DNA of 34,440 bases from Deltaproteobacteria bacterium UBA5205 (GTDB lineage: Bacteria; Desulfobacterota; Syntrophorhabdia; Syntrophorhabdales; Syntrophorhabdaceae): assembly GCA_002412715.1 (NCBI GenBank), contig DHVP01000011.1:1-34440 (forward strand), read 5' to 3'. The notes under the pieces were generated by a model, which had not been told where the DNA came from, made no database searches, and saw nothing but the letters and a program-made list of their open reading frames with translations. Of the stretch, positions 8,258 through 15,130 are shown in pieces. The position numbers and the translations under genes are program-made. Positions within the stretch are counted from its first letter, which is position 1; each line of letters opens with the position of its first letter.

Positions 8258-8417
8258 GATCAGGAATATTACATCCGAGATTACTTTCTTGTCTCCCGCG
8301 TAGCGGGATGCAAATGCGGCCTGATCCGTGCCTTCTCCGGATCTGGCCGCAATTCTTTCAAGGTTTCCTCCTCATGCTCTCTTCTGCCTCCAGCGAACCC
8401 AAAGGGTGAAGCGGGCG
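8258..8417. repeat. REP-like repeats R3 (copy 2) and R6 (copy 2)
   Basis: 8258-8343 repeats 7535-7613: both begin gatcaggaatattacatccg and carry the tcccgcg-agcggga palindrome. The copy here has a modified second hairpin (gatccgtgccttctccggatc) and then ggccgcaattc. 8354-8417 repeats 615-690. The two R3 copies therefore bracket the flavin reductase gene as direct repeats. No gene lies between 8208 and 8444. Confidence 0.65.
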
Positions 8418-8444
8418 TGAGAAATTTGTTTACTGCTTCTTTTT

Positions 8445-9503
8445 TTATTGCTTCATCTGCTTCTTGGCCGATTTGATAAACCGTCCGAAGGCCTTATCCT
8501 TTTTTCGTTTGTCCAGATATGACATCTCGTGGTACTCCGACTCCTTCTTGAGCTTGATATAGCTGGAATATCGATCTTCACTCAATTCACCACTTTCTAC
8601 CGCAGCTCGGACGGCACAGCCGGATTCGTGTTCGTGGCTGCAATTCGCATAGTGACAATTTGCGGAAAGGTTGAAAAGGTCTTCAAAACCTATGGTGACC
8701 CCATCACCTGCACCAACAAGGCCCAGCTCTCGCATACCAGGCGTATCAATCAACATCGCACCTTGATCGAGAACAATGAGCTGGCGGCGCGAGGTCGTGT
8801 GGGTGCCTTCTCCCGTGCCGCTGACAGCTTTTGTGTCAAAGGCGTCCTGACCTATCAGGCGGTTGATGAGCGTCGTCTTCCCGACACCTGATGAACCAAG
8901 CAGGCAATACGTCTTTCCCGGAGACAGTGTCTGTTGAAACTCGTCAAAACCGATACCGCTAACATTACTGAGGGCGAACACTCTGGCTCTGGTGGCGGTT
9001 GATCTAATGATCGCAAGTTTTTGTTCCAGTTCATCCTGTGTGATCAGGTCCGTCTTGGTGAGAATGATAATCGGCTCGACATGGCCGTCCGCCGCCATTA
9101 CCAGGTACCGGTCCATGCGGTGAGGATTGAAGTCAAAATGGCATGATTGAACAATAAAAGCGCTGTCTATGTTAGCCGCAATCATTTGAAAATCCACGTT
9201 CTCACCGGCGGTTTTGCGGCGCAGGAACGTCTTTCGCGGAAAAATCAGGCGGATAATTGCTGCCGTGTCATCATTGTGATATTGCACGGTCACCCAATCT
9301 CCGACACATGGGAGCTCGACCGGGTTCTCGATCTGGTAAGAAAGCTTACCCGCGAGTTCGGCCGGGACTTCGCCCGATTCATTTCTTATCAGGTATGAGC
9401 CGCGATTAACTGCCGCTATCCGGGCTATGCTGCCCTCTTCCTGGAGCAACTCGGTACTGTGTGCTTCAAACCATTGGTCGAAACCCAGGTCGCTCAATTT
9501 CAT
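8445..9503 (-). CDS. rsgA: Small ribosomal subunit biogenesis GTPase RsgA
   Basis: A circularly permuted GTPase that checks late maturation of the 30S subunit. After an OB-fold (GDWVTVQYHNDDTAAIIRLIFPRKTFLRRK) the G motifs come in the permuted order G4 (TKTDL), G1 (GSSGVGKTTLINRL), G3 (DTPGMRELGL). The C-terminal zinc knuckle CHYANCSHEHESGC follows, and then a basic tail. The frame is open up to 9707, but I place the start at the ATG at 9503 (MKLSDLGFDQWF). This gives 352 residues, the usual length, and removes an overlap with the next gene; the extra residues resemble no family member. The ribosome binding site there is poor (AAGGAA about 14 bases away), so the exact start is less certain than the identity. 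Gene order gives no functional link to the cyclase upstream. Confidence 0.94.
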   Translation of the reverse strand: MKLSDLGFDQWFEAHSTELLQEEGSIARIAAVNRGSYLIRNESGEVPAELAGKLSYQIENPVELPCVGDWVTVQYHNDDTAAIIRLIFPRKTFLRRKTAGENVDFQMIAANIDSAFIVQSCHFDFNPHRMDRYLVMAADGHVEPIIILTKTDLITQDELEQKLAIIRSTATRARVFALSNVSGIGFDEFQQTLSPGKTYCLLGSSGVGKTTLINRLIGQDAFDTKAVSGTGEGTHTTSRRQLIVLDQGAMLIDTPGMRELGLVGAGDGVTIGFEDLFNLSANCHYANCSHEHESGCAVRAAVESGELSEDRYSSYIKLKKESEYHEMSYLDKRKKDKAFGRFIKSAKKQMKQ

Positions 9504-9628
9504 AGGGTAGTGTACAACATTCCTTATTTCTATTCCAACAGACTGTTGATCAACTCTCATCCCGGCGCAGAAGGGGGATCCGGAACGACGACCAAACACA
9601 GGGGTCAGGGCCCGCGGTGAATCGCCCT

Positions 9629-10921
9629 TTATCTGTCGGTTGTTTTCTCCAATCTGAGAAACTTGCCTAGATGCCTGTCGGCTTTGCATGTATGATGTAC
9701 GAGCCAATCGACGAGGAGCACCTGTATCTTGAAGAGAAGGAAATGCCAGTCGGTATCCTCCTGTATTTCACGCTTGAGGCTCGTAAGATGCCGGAAGAAC
9801 CGTCGGTGCTGTTCTTTCTGGACATCCATGAAGGGATATCCGTTCATCTCCATTATGTTTTCTTCAGTTTCAAAATGTGTTTGAACATATTCGTCGAGAA
9901 AATCAATAATAGGACCGGCATGAGAGAAATCCCGGTCTTTTTTGATCGTATCGGTAAATCTGTTGACGCTGGCAAACAACTGACGGTGTTGTTCGTCTAT
10001 GACGGCGTGTCCGATCTCTATGCCGGGGCCCCACTGGACTGCCAGATCGACCTCGCCCGTTCCTTCGTGAATGCCTGTCCTCAGAAATTGCTCACACCTG
10101 TCGGCATACACCCTGGCCAGCCTGTCATCAGGACATTCGTCGAGACACTGCCTGAAAAGATCAAGAGCCTGGGAAACTTCCTTGAAATAATAATAGGCCG
10201 CTCCCCTTTCGAAGAGCCTGATTGTCCCGTGCTTGGCGGCAAGCATCTCCGGCGGGTCCGCATCAAACACTTCGTAGACGGATTGCGGCTGCTCTTTGCC
10301 TTTCACCCTGACGCGATCCGCAAACCTTATGTGGTATTTCGAGACGTTTTTCAGGCTGTAATACGTATGCTCGGTGATTAAGAGATTGACGCCATAAGTC
10401 TTTGTCATCGTTTCGACCCGCGAAGCAAGGTTCACCGCATCGCTGATGACCGTGCTTGCCATGCGGTTTCTGCCGCCTATGGTGCCCAGCATCATGAGGC
10501 CGGTATTCAGACCTATGCCGATGGCAACCGGCGGATGACCCTGCATCTTCCTCTCTTCGTTGTACCCGGCGAGACAGTTCAACATTCCCAGTGCGCCATC
10601 GAGCGCATCGTCCGCGCCTGTCGGAAACAGTGCCATTATGGCATCGCCTATGTATTTGTCTATTACTCCGTGATAACTGCTTATCGCCGGCTCCATACGC
10701 TCCAGATAGGAATTTATGAAGCTGAAGTTCTCACGGGGTGTCATCAACTCCGAAAGGGCGGTAAAATCCCTCATGTCGGAGAAGAGAATGGTCATCTTCT
10801 TTTCAAGGCCGTCGCCGAGAACAATCTCCGTAACGCTCTCTTTGCCGAGTAACTGCAAAAATTGATGGGGAACAAAACGACTGTACGCGCTGACTATGTC
10901 ATCAACGGAAGAAATTTTCAT
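9629..10921 (-). CDS. Class III adenylate cyclase with C-terminal hemerythrin domain
   Basis: A 430-residue soluble signalling protein. Residues about 40-220 are a class III nucleotide cyclase. The metal-binding Asp49 (FSDMRDFT) and Asp93 (IGDAIMALF), the ATP-selecting Lys89 and Asp161, and the transition-state Asn164 and Arg168 (DAVNLASR) are all present, so cAMP synthesis is likely. Residues 230-280 look like a short TPR-type helical linker. Residues about 293-425 are a bacteriohemerythrin domain, which normally binds O2 at a di-iron site. Expected ligands His312, His349, Glu353, His372, His410 and Asp415 are seen, but the position four before His372 is Gln368 where a His is usual. The obvious reading is an O2- or redox-responsive cAMP source; regulation of the cyclase by the hemerythrin domain is inference. 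It starts with ATG and lies 125 bp upstream of rsgA on the same strand. Confidence 0.92.
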   Translation of the reverse strand: MKISSVDDIVSAYSRFVPHQFLQLLGKESVTEIVLGDGLEKKMTILFSDMRDFTALSELMTPRENFSFINSYLERMEPAISSYHGVIDKYIGDAIMALFPTGADDALDGALGMLNCLAGYNEERKMQGHPPVAIGIGLNTGLMMLGTIGGRNRMASTVISDAVNLASRVETMTKTYGVNLLITEHTYYSLKNVSKYHIRFADRVRVKGKEQPQSVYEVFDADPPEMLAAKHGTIRLFERGAAYYYFKEVSQALDLFRQCLDECPDDRLARVYADRCEQFLRTGIHEGTGEVDLAVQWGPGIEIGHAVIDEQHRQLFASVNRFTDTIKKDRDFSHAGPIIDFLDEYVQTHFETEENIMEMNGYPFMDVQKEQHRRFFRHLTSLKREIQEDTDWHFLLFKIQVLLVDWLVHHTCKADRHLGKFLRLEKTTDR

Positions 10922-11040
10922 GGCTGTTGCACCCTTTACGATAATTTATGAATACCCCGTTGAATGGCTCGGGCACAATCAACATCTTGTGGCTTTATCG
11001 CATACTGTGAGGGAAAAGTAAAACAAAGAATGAATCCCTT

Positions 11041-11065
11041 TAACCCATCACCTATAACCCATCAC
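11041..11065. repeat. Short tandem repeat
   Basis: Two copies of a 'taacccatcacc' unit lie back to back with a two-base join, just past the nitroreductase stop codon. A related 'gtgataggtta' occurs near 17013. These look like small extragenic repeats with no evident function. Confidence 0.4.
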
Positions 11066-11949
11066 CCGTTTTCATTCCACCGTATCTTCGGCAGATTCCG
11101 ATCGATCCACCGGGAAAAACCGATCTTCGGGTAACCCAGGGTCAGCCCTGCATAGATTCGATGTCCCTGGGGAAGGTGAAGCAGTTTGGGTATCGCGCTG
11201 TCATGAGTGCAGGCTGAAACGACATACCCCGTATAGAAGCTTCCCAGGCCGAGAGCGCATGCTGCGAATGTCGCGTTTTGATGGGCGAGGTTGGCGTTGG
11301 CCTCGGCGAAGCGTATGCGTTTCCCGGCGTGGAAAAGGACGAGAACGGGGGCGTTGTAGAGGATCGTATCGATGCCTTTTTGCATATTTCCGGCAATAAG
11401 CTCGAATTGGCCGACCCAGCGCGAAAATTCTTCTTTCGTTGTCATGCCGCGCATGAAAAAGATCCTGCGGATAATAGGGTTCTTAAGCTTTCTGGCCGAG
11501 TCGCCGAGCCACTTCGCTGTCATGGCGGCAATCCGCCGCAGTGTATCCCGATTGTCGATGACGATATATTCCGTGCTCTGGGTGTTCTTGGCGCTGGGAG
11601 CAAAGCGGGCACAGTCGATAACCTTTTCGATAAGCTCTCTTTCAACAGGCTTGTCGAAAAAATTCCTTATGGATCGCCTCGTCCGAATCATCTCCTCGAC
11701 CTGTTCGAATGAAGGCAAGAGATCCTTTCGAACCTCATGGAAACCAATTTCACCAAGGTGCCAGTGCGTGATCGCTCCCGAGGGGCATATCAGCAGGCAG
11801 TGCCCGCAATCGTTGCAGAACTCGGGACGGGAAACCTCGGGAAAACCCCCGGCCTCACCCTGCGTGAAAACCTTGGGACAGATACGAACGCAAAGCCCGT
11901 CCTTTTTGCATTTTCCGCGGTCTATCGTAATGAATGCATCCGTCGTCAT
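11062..11949 (-). CDS. Ferredoxin-nitroreductase fusion protein
   Basis: About 295 residues: an N-terminal two-cluster ferredoxin domain followed by a nitroreductase (FMN) domain beginning at RTRRSIRNFFDKPVE and ending with the AGLTLGYPK motif. Such fusions are common in anaerobes and pass electrons from reduced ferredoxin to FMN; the physiological substrate is unknown. The second cluster motif CNDCGHCLLICP is canonical. The first is CKKDGLCVRICP, with Asp at the second cysteine position. This resembles the Asp-liganded [4Fe-4S] or [3Fe-4S] centres of some anaerobe ferredoxins. The open frame extends to a TTG at 11961, but the ribosome binding site abuts it, so I prefer the ATG at 11949. The gene is followed by the cyclase gene and preceded by a lipoprotein gene 33 bp away, possibly one operon. 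Confidence 0.9.
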   Translation of the reverse strand: MTTDAFITIDRGKCKKDGLCVRICPKVFTQGEAGGFPEVSRPEFCNDCGHCLLICPSGAITHWHLGEIGFHEVRKDLLPSFEQVEEMIRTRRSIRNFFDKPVERELIEKVIDCARFAPSAKNTQSTEYIVIDNRDTLRRIAAMTAKWLGDSARKLKNPIIRRIFFMRGMTTKEEFSRWVGQFELIAGNMQKGIDTILYNAPVLVLFHAGKRIRFAEANANLAHQNATFAACALGLGSFYTGYVVSACTHDSAIPKLLHLPQGHRIYAGLTLGYPKIGFSRWIDRNLPKIRWNENG

Positions 11950-11981
11950 ATCCGCAATCAACCTTCTTTACAGCTTTTTTT

Positions 11982-12623
11982 CTACTTTCCCTCGAGCGTC
12001 ATTGTTCCCGTTAATTTGTTGACCGTTATGGAAAAAATCAGCTTTTCCTCGTTGTAGCTGTTGGTAAAGTATTTGTGAATCCCTTTGAAAAATGCACTGT
12101 AAATATCGGACGAATCATAATCTCCCGTAAGACAGATCACTGACTCCACGTGCCAGTATGTCCTGATAATCTGAGATTCAAGGAGGAATAAAGCAATGTC
12201 CCTCAACGCCGGCATGCCTAATGAAACAGGCTGAAGCCTCCCAATGTCTTTCCTCTGCCCCGGTTCGAGACCTGTTGCATCCACCCTGGTCAATGGAGAA
12301 AAGTATCTCTTCGACACCGCAGGTTCGCGCGAGCCCTTCTCAATACCCATGAGCATGATTCCCGCTGCCGCATACCGGCGGAGCGCCGGAATCATGTCGA
12401 AATCCTGCTGATTCAGATCGACAGCCCTGACGACGGAAGAATCTTTCGCGCCCCTTGCGTTCCATTCCCGAAACGGGTCCTCGGTCTTCGTGATACGAAC
12501 CTCTTCCATACACACTTCCTCTTGCCCCGTGAGGAGAGCCGATAGCACATTCTCAGGACACATCATGCATGCCTGAATAACGAAAACCATAAGGAGCACG
12601 GGATACCACAGCATCTTTTTCAT
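11982..12623 (-). CDS. Predicted lipoprotein of unknown function
   Basis: A 213-residue protein with a hydrophobic N-terminus ending in VIQAC, a plausible lipobox with Cys19 as the lipid-modified residue, so it is probably anchored on the periplasmic side of a membrane. The rest has mixed alpha/beta character with conserved-looking stretches (SGxEPGQRKD-like and FSITVNKLTGTMTLEG near the C-terminus), but I do not recognise a family. The ATG follows AAAGGAAT at a normal distance. It ends 33 bp before the ferredoxin-nitroreductase on the same strand; any functional link is unknown. Confidence 0.7.
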   Translation of the reverse strand: MKKMLWYPVLLMVFVIQACMMCPENVLSALLTGQEEVCMEEVRITKTEDPFREWNARGAKDSSVVRAVDLNQQDFDMIPALRRYAAAGIMLMGIEKGSREPAVSKRYFSPLTRVDATGLEPGQRKDIGRLQPVSLGMPALRDIALFLLESQIIRTYWHVESVICLTGDYDSSDIYSAFFKGIHKYFTNSYNEEKLIFSITVNKLTGTMTLEGK

Positions 12624-12783
12624 CGAATATTCCTTTCCCTGAACCGGCGTTATCGCGCTGCAAAAAATCTTACCGCAACGCTGATGGAAAAAACAAGACT
12701 CTTAATCCTGCGGCCTTACCTTCATACGGGGTCAGGTCTGCAATGTAATATTTCCTGATTGCGAGGAACTGATTGTCGGACGA

Positions 12784-12799
12784 CATCACGTATGTGATG
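12784..12799. promoter_or_regulatory. Palindromic candidate operator upstream of the CoA-transferase promoter
   Basis: CATCAC-gtat-GTGATG is a perfect 6-bp-arm palindrome with a 4-base spacer, placed 22 bases upstream of the -35 box. The position suits an activator or a repressor half-site pair; the protein is unknown. Confidence 0.4.
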
Positions 12800-12821
12800 A
12801 TCCTCAGTCAATCGCTTTCTG

Positions 12822-12850
12822 TTGCCGTCAATACAAGGATATGCTACAAT
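12822..12850 (+). promoter_or_regulatory. Sigma-70 type promoter for the CoA-transferase gene
   Basis: TTGCCG (12822-12827), a 17-base spacer and TACAAT (12845-12850) form a good sigma-70 promoter. Transcription would start near 12857, giving a leader of about 125 bases. Confidence 0.55.
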
Positions 12851-12980
12851 TTTGCGCGTTTCAGTCATCGATAGAAGAACCCGAGGATAAAACAAATCCC
12901 CAGAAGTCATTGCTAGATATCCAAAATGTATCTCACAATCAAACAAGTTCACTGTATTGCATCCATCGAAGGAGATAAAA

Positions 12981-14564
12981 ATGAAATCCAAAATTATTAC
13001 CGCCCAGCGCGCAGCGGAGTTGATCGAAGACGGGGTAACGATAGCCTGGACCACGTCAAGCTTACTTGGTTTTGCTGAAGAAGTGGCTATTGCTATCGAG
13101 AAACGCTTCCTTGAAACTGGATCTCCCCGCGGTCTTACCGTCACCCACAGCACAGGCTGCGGTGACTATCCTTTTGGAGATACCAAAGGGATGAACCATT
13201 TCGGCCACGAGGGTCTTGTCAAAAGGATAATAGCCGGTCATATCGGCCAGGCTCCCCGTCTGGGAAAACTGGTCAGCGAGAACAAGGTAGAAACCTATCT
13301 CCTGCCCCAGGGAGTCATGACCCATCTATGGCGGCAGATGGCCGGCAAGAAAATAGGTGTAATCACCAAGATGGGCCTGGGTACCTTTGTTGACCCCCGT
13401 TTGCAGGGAGGCAGGATATCTGAGATCACCACGGAGGAACTGGTGAAACTCATTGAATTCGAAGGAGAAGAGTATCTCTATTACAAACCTTTTCCTATCG
13501 ATGTGGCCATCATACGGGGCACCGCCGCCGACGAAAAGGGCAATATTACAATGACTCACGAGGCGCTGAACCTCGAAGCAATGTCTCTGGCCACGGCCGC
13601 CAAAAACAACGGCGGCATGGTCATTGCGCAGGTACGATACATCGCCAGGGCTGGCACCCTCAATTGCAGGAGAGTAAAGGTGCCGGGTGTGCTTGTCGAC
13701 CACATCGTCGTCGCGAAACCGGAAAATCATCTTCAGACGGCGGCCACCTTCTTTGATCCCTCCCTGTGCGGCGAGACCGTTGCGCCCCTTGCCGCGATCC
13801 CCCCGCTGCCCCTTGACGAGCGCAAGGTTATCCTTCGCCGTGCGGCCATGGAAATGTCGCCTGATTCTACCCTCAACCTTGGAATTGGCATGCCGGAGGG
13901 TGTAGCCAACGTGGCCGTCGAGGAAGGCGTCCTCGAAATGGTGACTCTTACCACCGAGGTGGGCAACTTTGGCGGCATTCCGACGAGTGGCCCCGATTTT
14001 CCGGCGACCCGCAACGCGGAATGCACCGCCGATCATTCCTTTATGTTCGACTTTTACGATGGCGGCGGCCTCGCCACGGGCATCCTGGGTTTGGCCGAAA
14101 CTGATGCCGACGGAAACGTTAATGTCAGCAAGTTCGGTCCGCGCGTGGTCGGACCCGGCGGCTTTATCAACATCGCATCCAGTGCGAAGAGGGTTGTTTT
14201 TATAGGCACCATGACCGTCGGGGCCAAATGCGCAGTGCAGGACGGCAAACTCGTTATCGTCGAAGAGGGCAAAAAGAAGAAATTCGTCAAAGAGGTGGAA
14301 CAGGTTACCTTCAGCGGCATCTACGCCCGGAAGATCGGTAAACCCATCCTCTATGTTACCGAGCGGGCGGTCTTCTCCCTGGATGCGGACGGGTTGACGC
14401 TGATCGAAATAGCACCCGGTCTTGATGTGGAAAAGGACATCATTTCGGCCATGGAGTTCAGACCCAGAATTTCTACGGCGTTAAAAGAAATGCCGCGGGA
14501 GCTGTTTACACCCCATTGGGGCAAACTAAGAGAAATCATGGAAAAGAATGCCTATGAAAAATAA
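12981..14564 (+). CDS. Acyl-CoA:acetate/3-ketoacid CoA-transferase, fused family I enzyme
   Basis: A 527-residue family I CoA-transferase with alpha and beta halves in one chain, as in YdiF/propionate CoA-transferases. It moves CoA between carboxylic acids through a glutamyl-CoA thioester. The alpha half runs from the start to about residue 270 and the beta half follows (LNLGIGMPEGVANVAVEEG). The catalytic glutamate is Glu326 in TTEVGNFGG, consistent with the family motif. The ATG at 12981 has AAGGAG seven bases upstream and is preferred over an upstream in-frame ATG at 12957. The exact acyl substrates cannot be read from sequence; in a syntroph, activation of short-chain or aromatic-derived acids with acetyl-CoA is plausible. 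It is transcribed alone from the promoter at 12822-12850, opposite to both neighbours. Confidence 0.93.
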   Translation: MKSKIITAQRAAELIEDGVTIAWTTSSLLGFAEEVAIAIEKRFLETGSPRGLTVTHSTGCGDYPFGDTKGMNHFGHEGLVKRIIAGHIGQAPRLGKLVSENKVETYLLPQGVMTHLWRQMAGKKIGVITKMGLGTFVDPRLQGGRISEITTEELVKLIEFEGEEYLYYKPFPIDVAIIRGTAADEKGNITMTHEALNLEAMSLATAAKNNGGMVIAQVRYIARAGTLNCRRVKVPGVLVDHIVVAKPENHLQTAATFFDPSLCGETVAPLAAIPPLPLDERKVILRRAAMEMSPDSTLNLGIGMPEGVANVAVEEGVLEMVTLTTEVGNFGGIPTSGPDFPATRNAECTADHSFMFDFYDGGGLATGILGLAETDADGNVNVSKFGPRVVGPGGFINIASSAKRVVFIGTMTVGAKCAVQDGKLVIVEEGKKKKFVKEVEQVTFSGIYARKIGKPILYVTERAVFSLDADGLTLIEIAPGLDVEKDIISAMEFRPRISTALKEMPRELFTPHWGKLREIMEKNAYEK

Positions 14565-14621
14565 GATGACCCCGTAGGGTAAAAGCGCATGCCCTGAACA
14601 TTCTCCGTCGGGGATAACCGG

Positions 14622-15092
14622 TCACTCCCCCTGCCCCGGTTTGCAGACGGCGTCGTCTTTCACCGTGATGGTAAGCGGATCGCCGTCAGGCACGAGGCCC
14701 TTCAGGCGAATGACATTCGCTCCGACGGTCAGGGTATGATCTTCATAATCGTGGCTTTTTAAACGGATGGCCCCAATGTGGCGGTAAAGCCTTGCCGAGT
14801 CGGGCGAATCGGGTTCAAGCCTGTAGTATTCGAAGACGCCTGCAGAGGGACTGGCCACCCCGATGATAAAGAATCCTTTGCCCGACTCGTACAGGAAGGT
14901 CTCTTTTACCGGTGCAAGGTAGATTGAATTTATGAAGTCGAGATGAACGACGGCCCTGTCCTCAACGGGAAGCCGGACAAGAGCTTTCTCCCTATCATCT
15001 GTCGATATCTCCAGACAGGCGGCGGCGGCGATTCCCGCCAGCCACATCAGGGACAAAATCCCGATACAGATCCCGGTACGCGCCATCGCCAT
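14622..15092 (-). CDS. DUF1850-like secreted protein
   Basis: About 156 residues with a clear signal peptide (MARTGICIGILSLMWLAGIAAAA). The segment DFINSIYLAPVKETFLYESGKGFFI resembles the core of DUF1850 proteins, a small periplasmic family often found beside TRAP transporters; my recognition is by eye and moderate. The open frame reaches a TTG at 15110, but the ATG at 15092 follows CGAGGTAAAACG at proper spacing and starts the signal peptide better. It lies about 40 bp downstream of pckG on the same strand, so the two may be co-transcribed. No TRAP genes are in view, so its partner, if any, is elsewhere. Confidence 0.6.
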   Translation of the reverse strand: MAMARTGICIGILSLMWLAGIAAAACLEISTDDREKALVRLPVEDRAVVHLDFINSIYLAPVKETFLYESGKGFFIIGVASPSAGVFEYYRLEPDSPDSARLYRHIGAIRLKSHDYEDHTLTVGANVIRLKGLVPDGDPLTITVKDDAVCKPGQGE

Positions 15093-15130
15093 CGTTTTAC
15101 CTCGGGACAAAACCGGACAATGCCGCGCCG

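Larger units (their letters stand above)
12624..12980. promoter_or_regulatory. Upstream region of the CoA-transferase gene
   Basis: Gene-free. It holds a 'tacggggtcaggtctgcaatg' block around 12725-12745, reminiscent of sequences flanking REP-associated tyrosine transposases, a recollection I cannot verify here. It also holds a short palindrome at 12784-12799 and a sigma-70 promoter at 12822-12850, both listed separately. Confidence 0.45.

Noticed and set aside
9504..9707. N-terminal extension of rsgA overlapping the cyclase gene
   Set aside because: The extension matches no RsgA, and the ATG at 9503 gives the family length.
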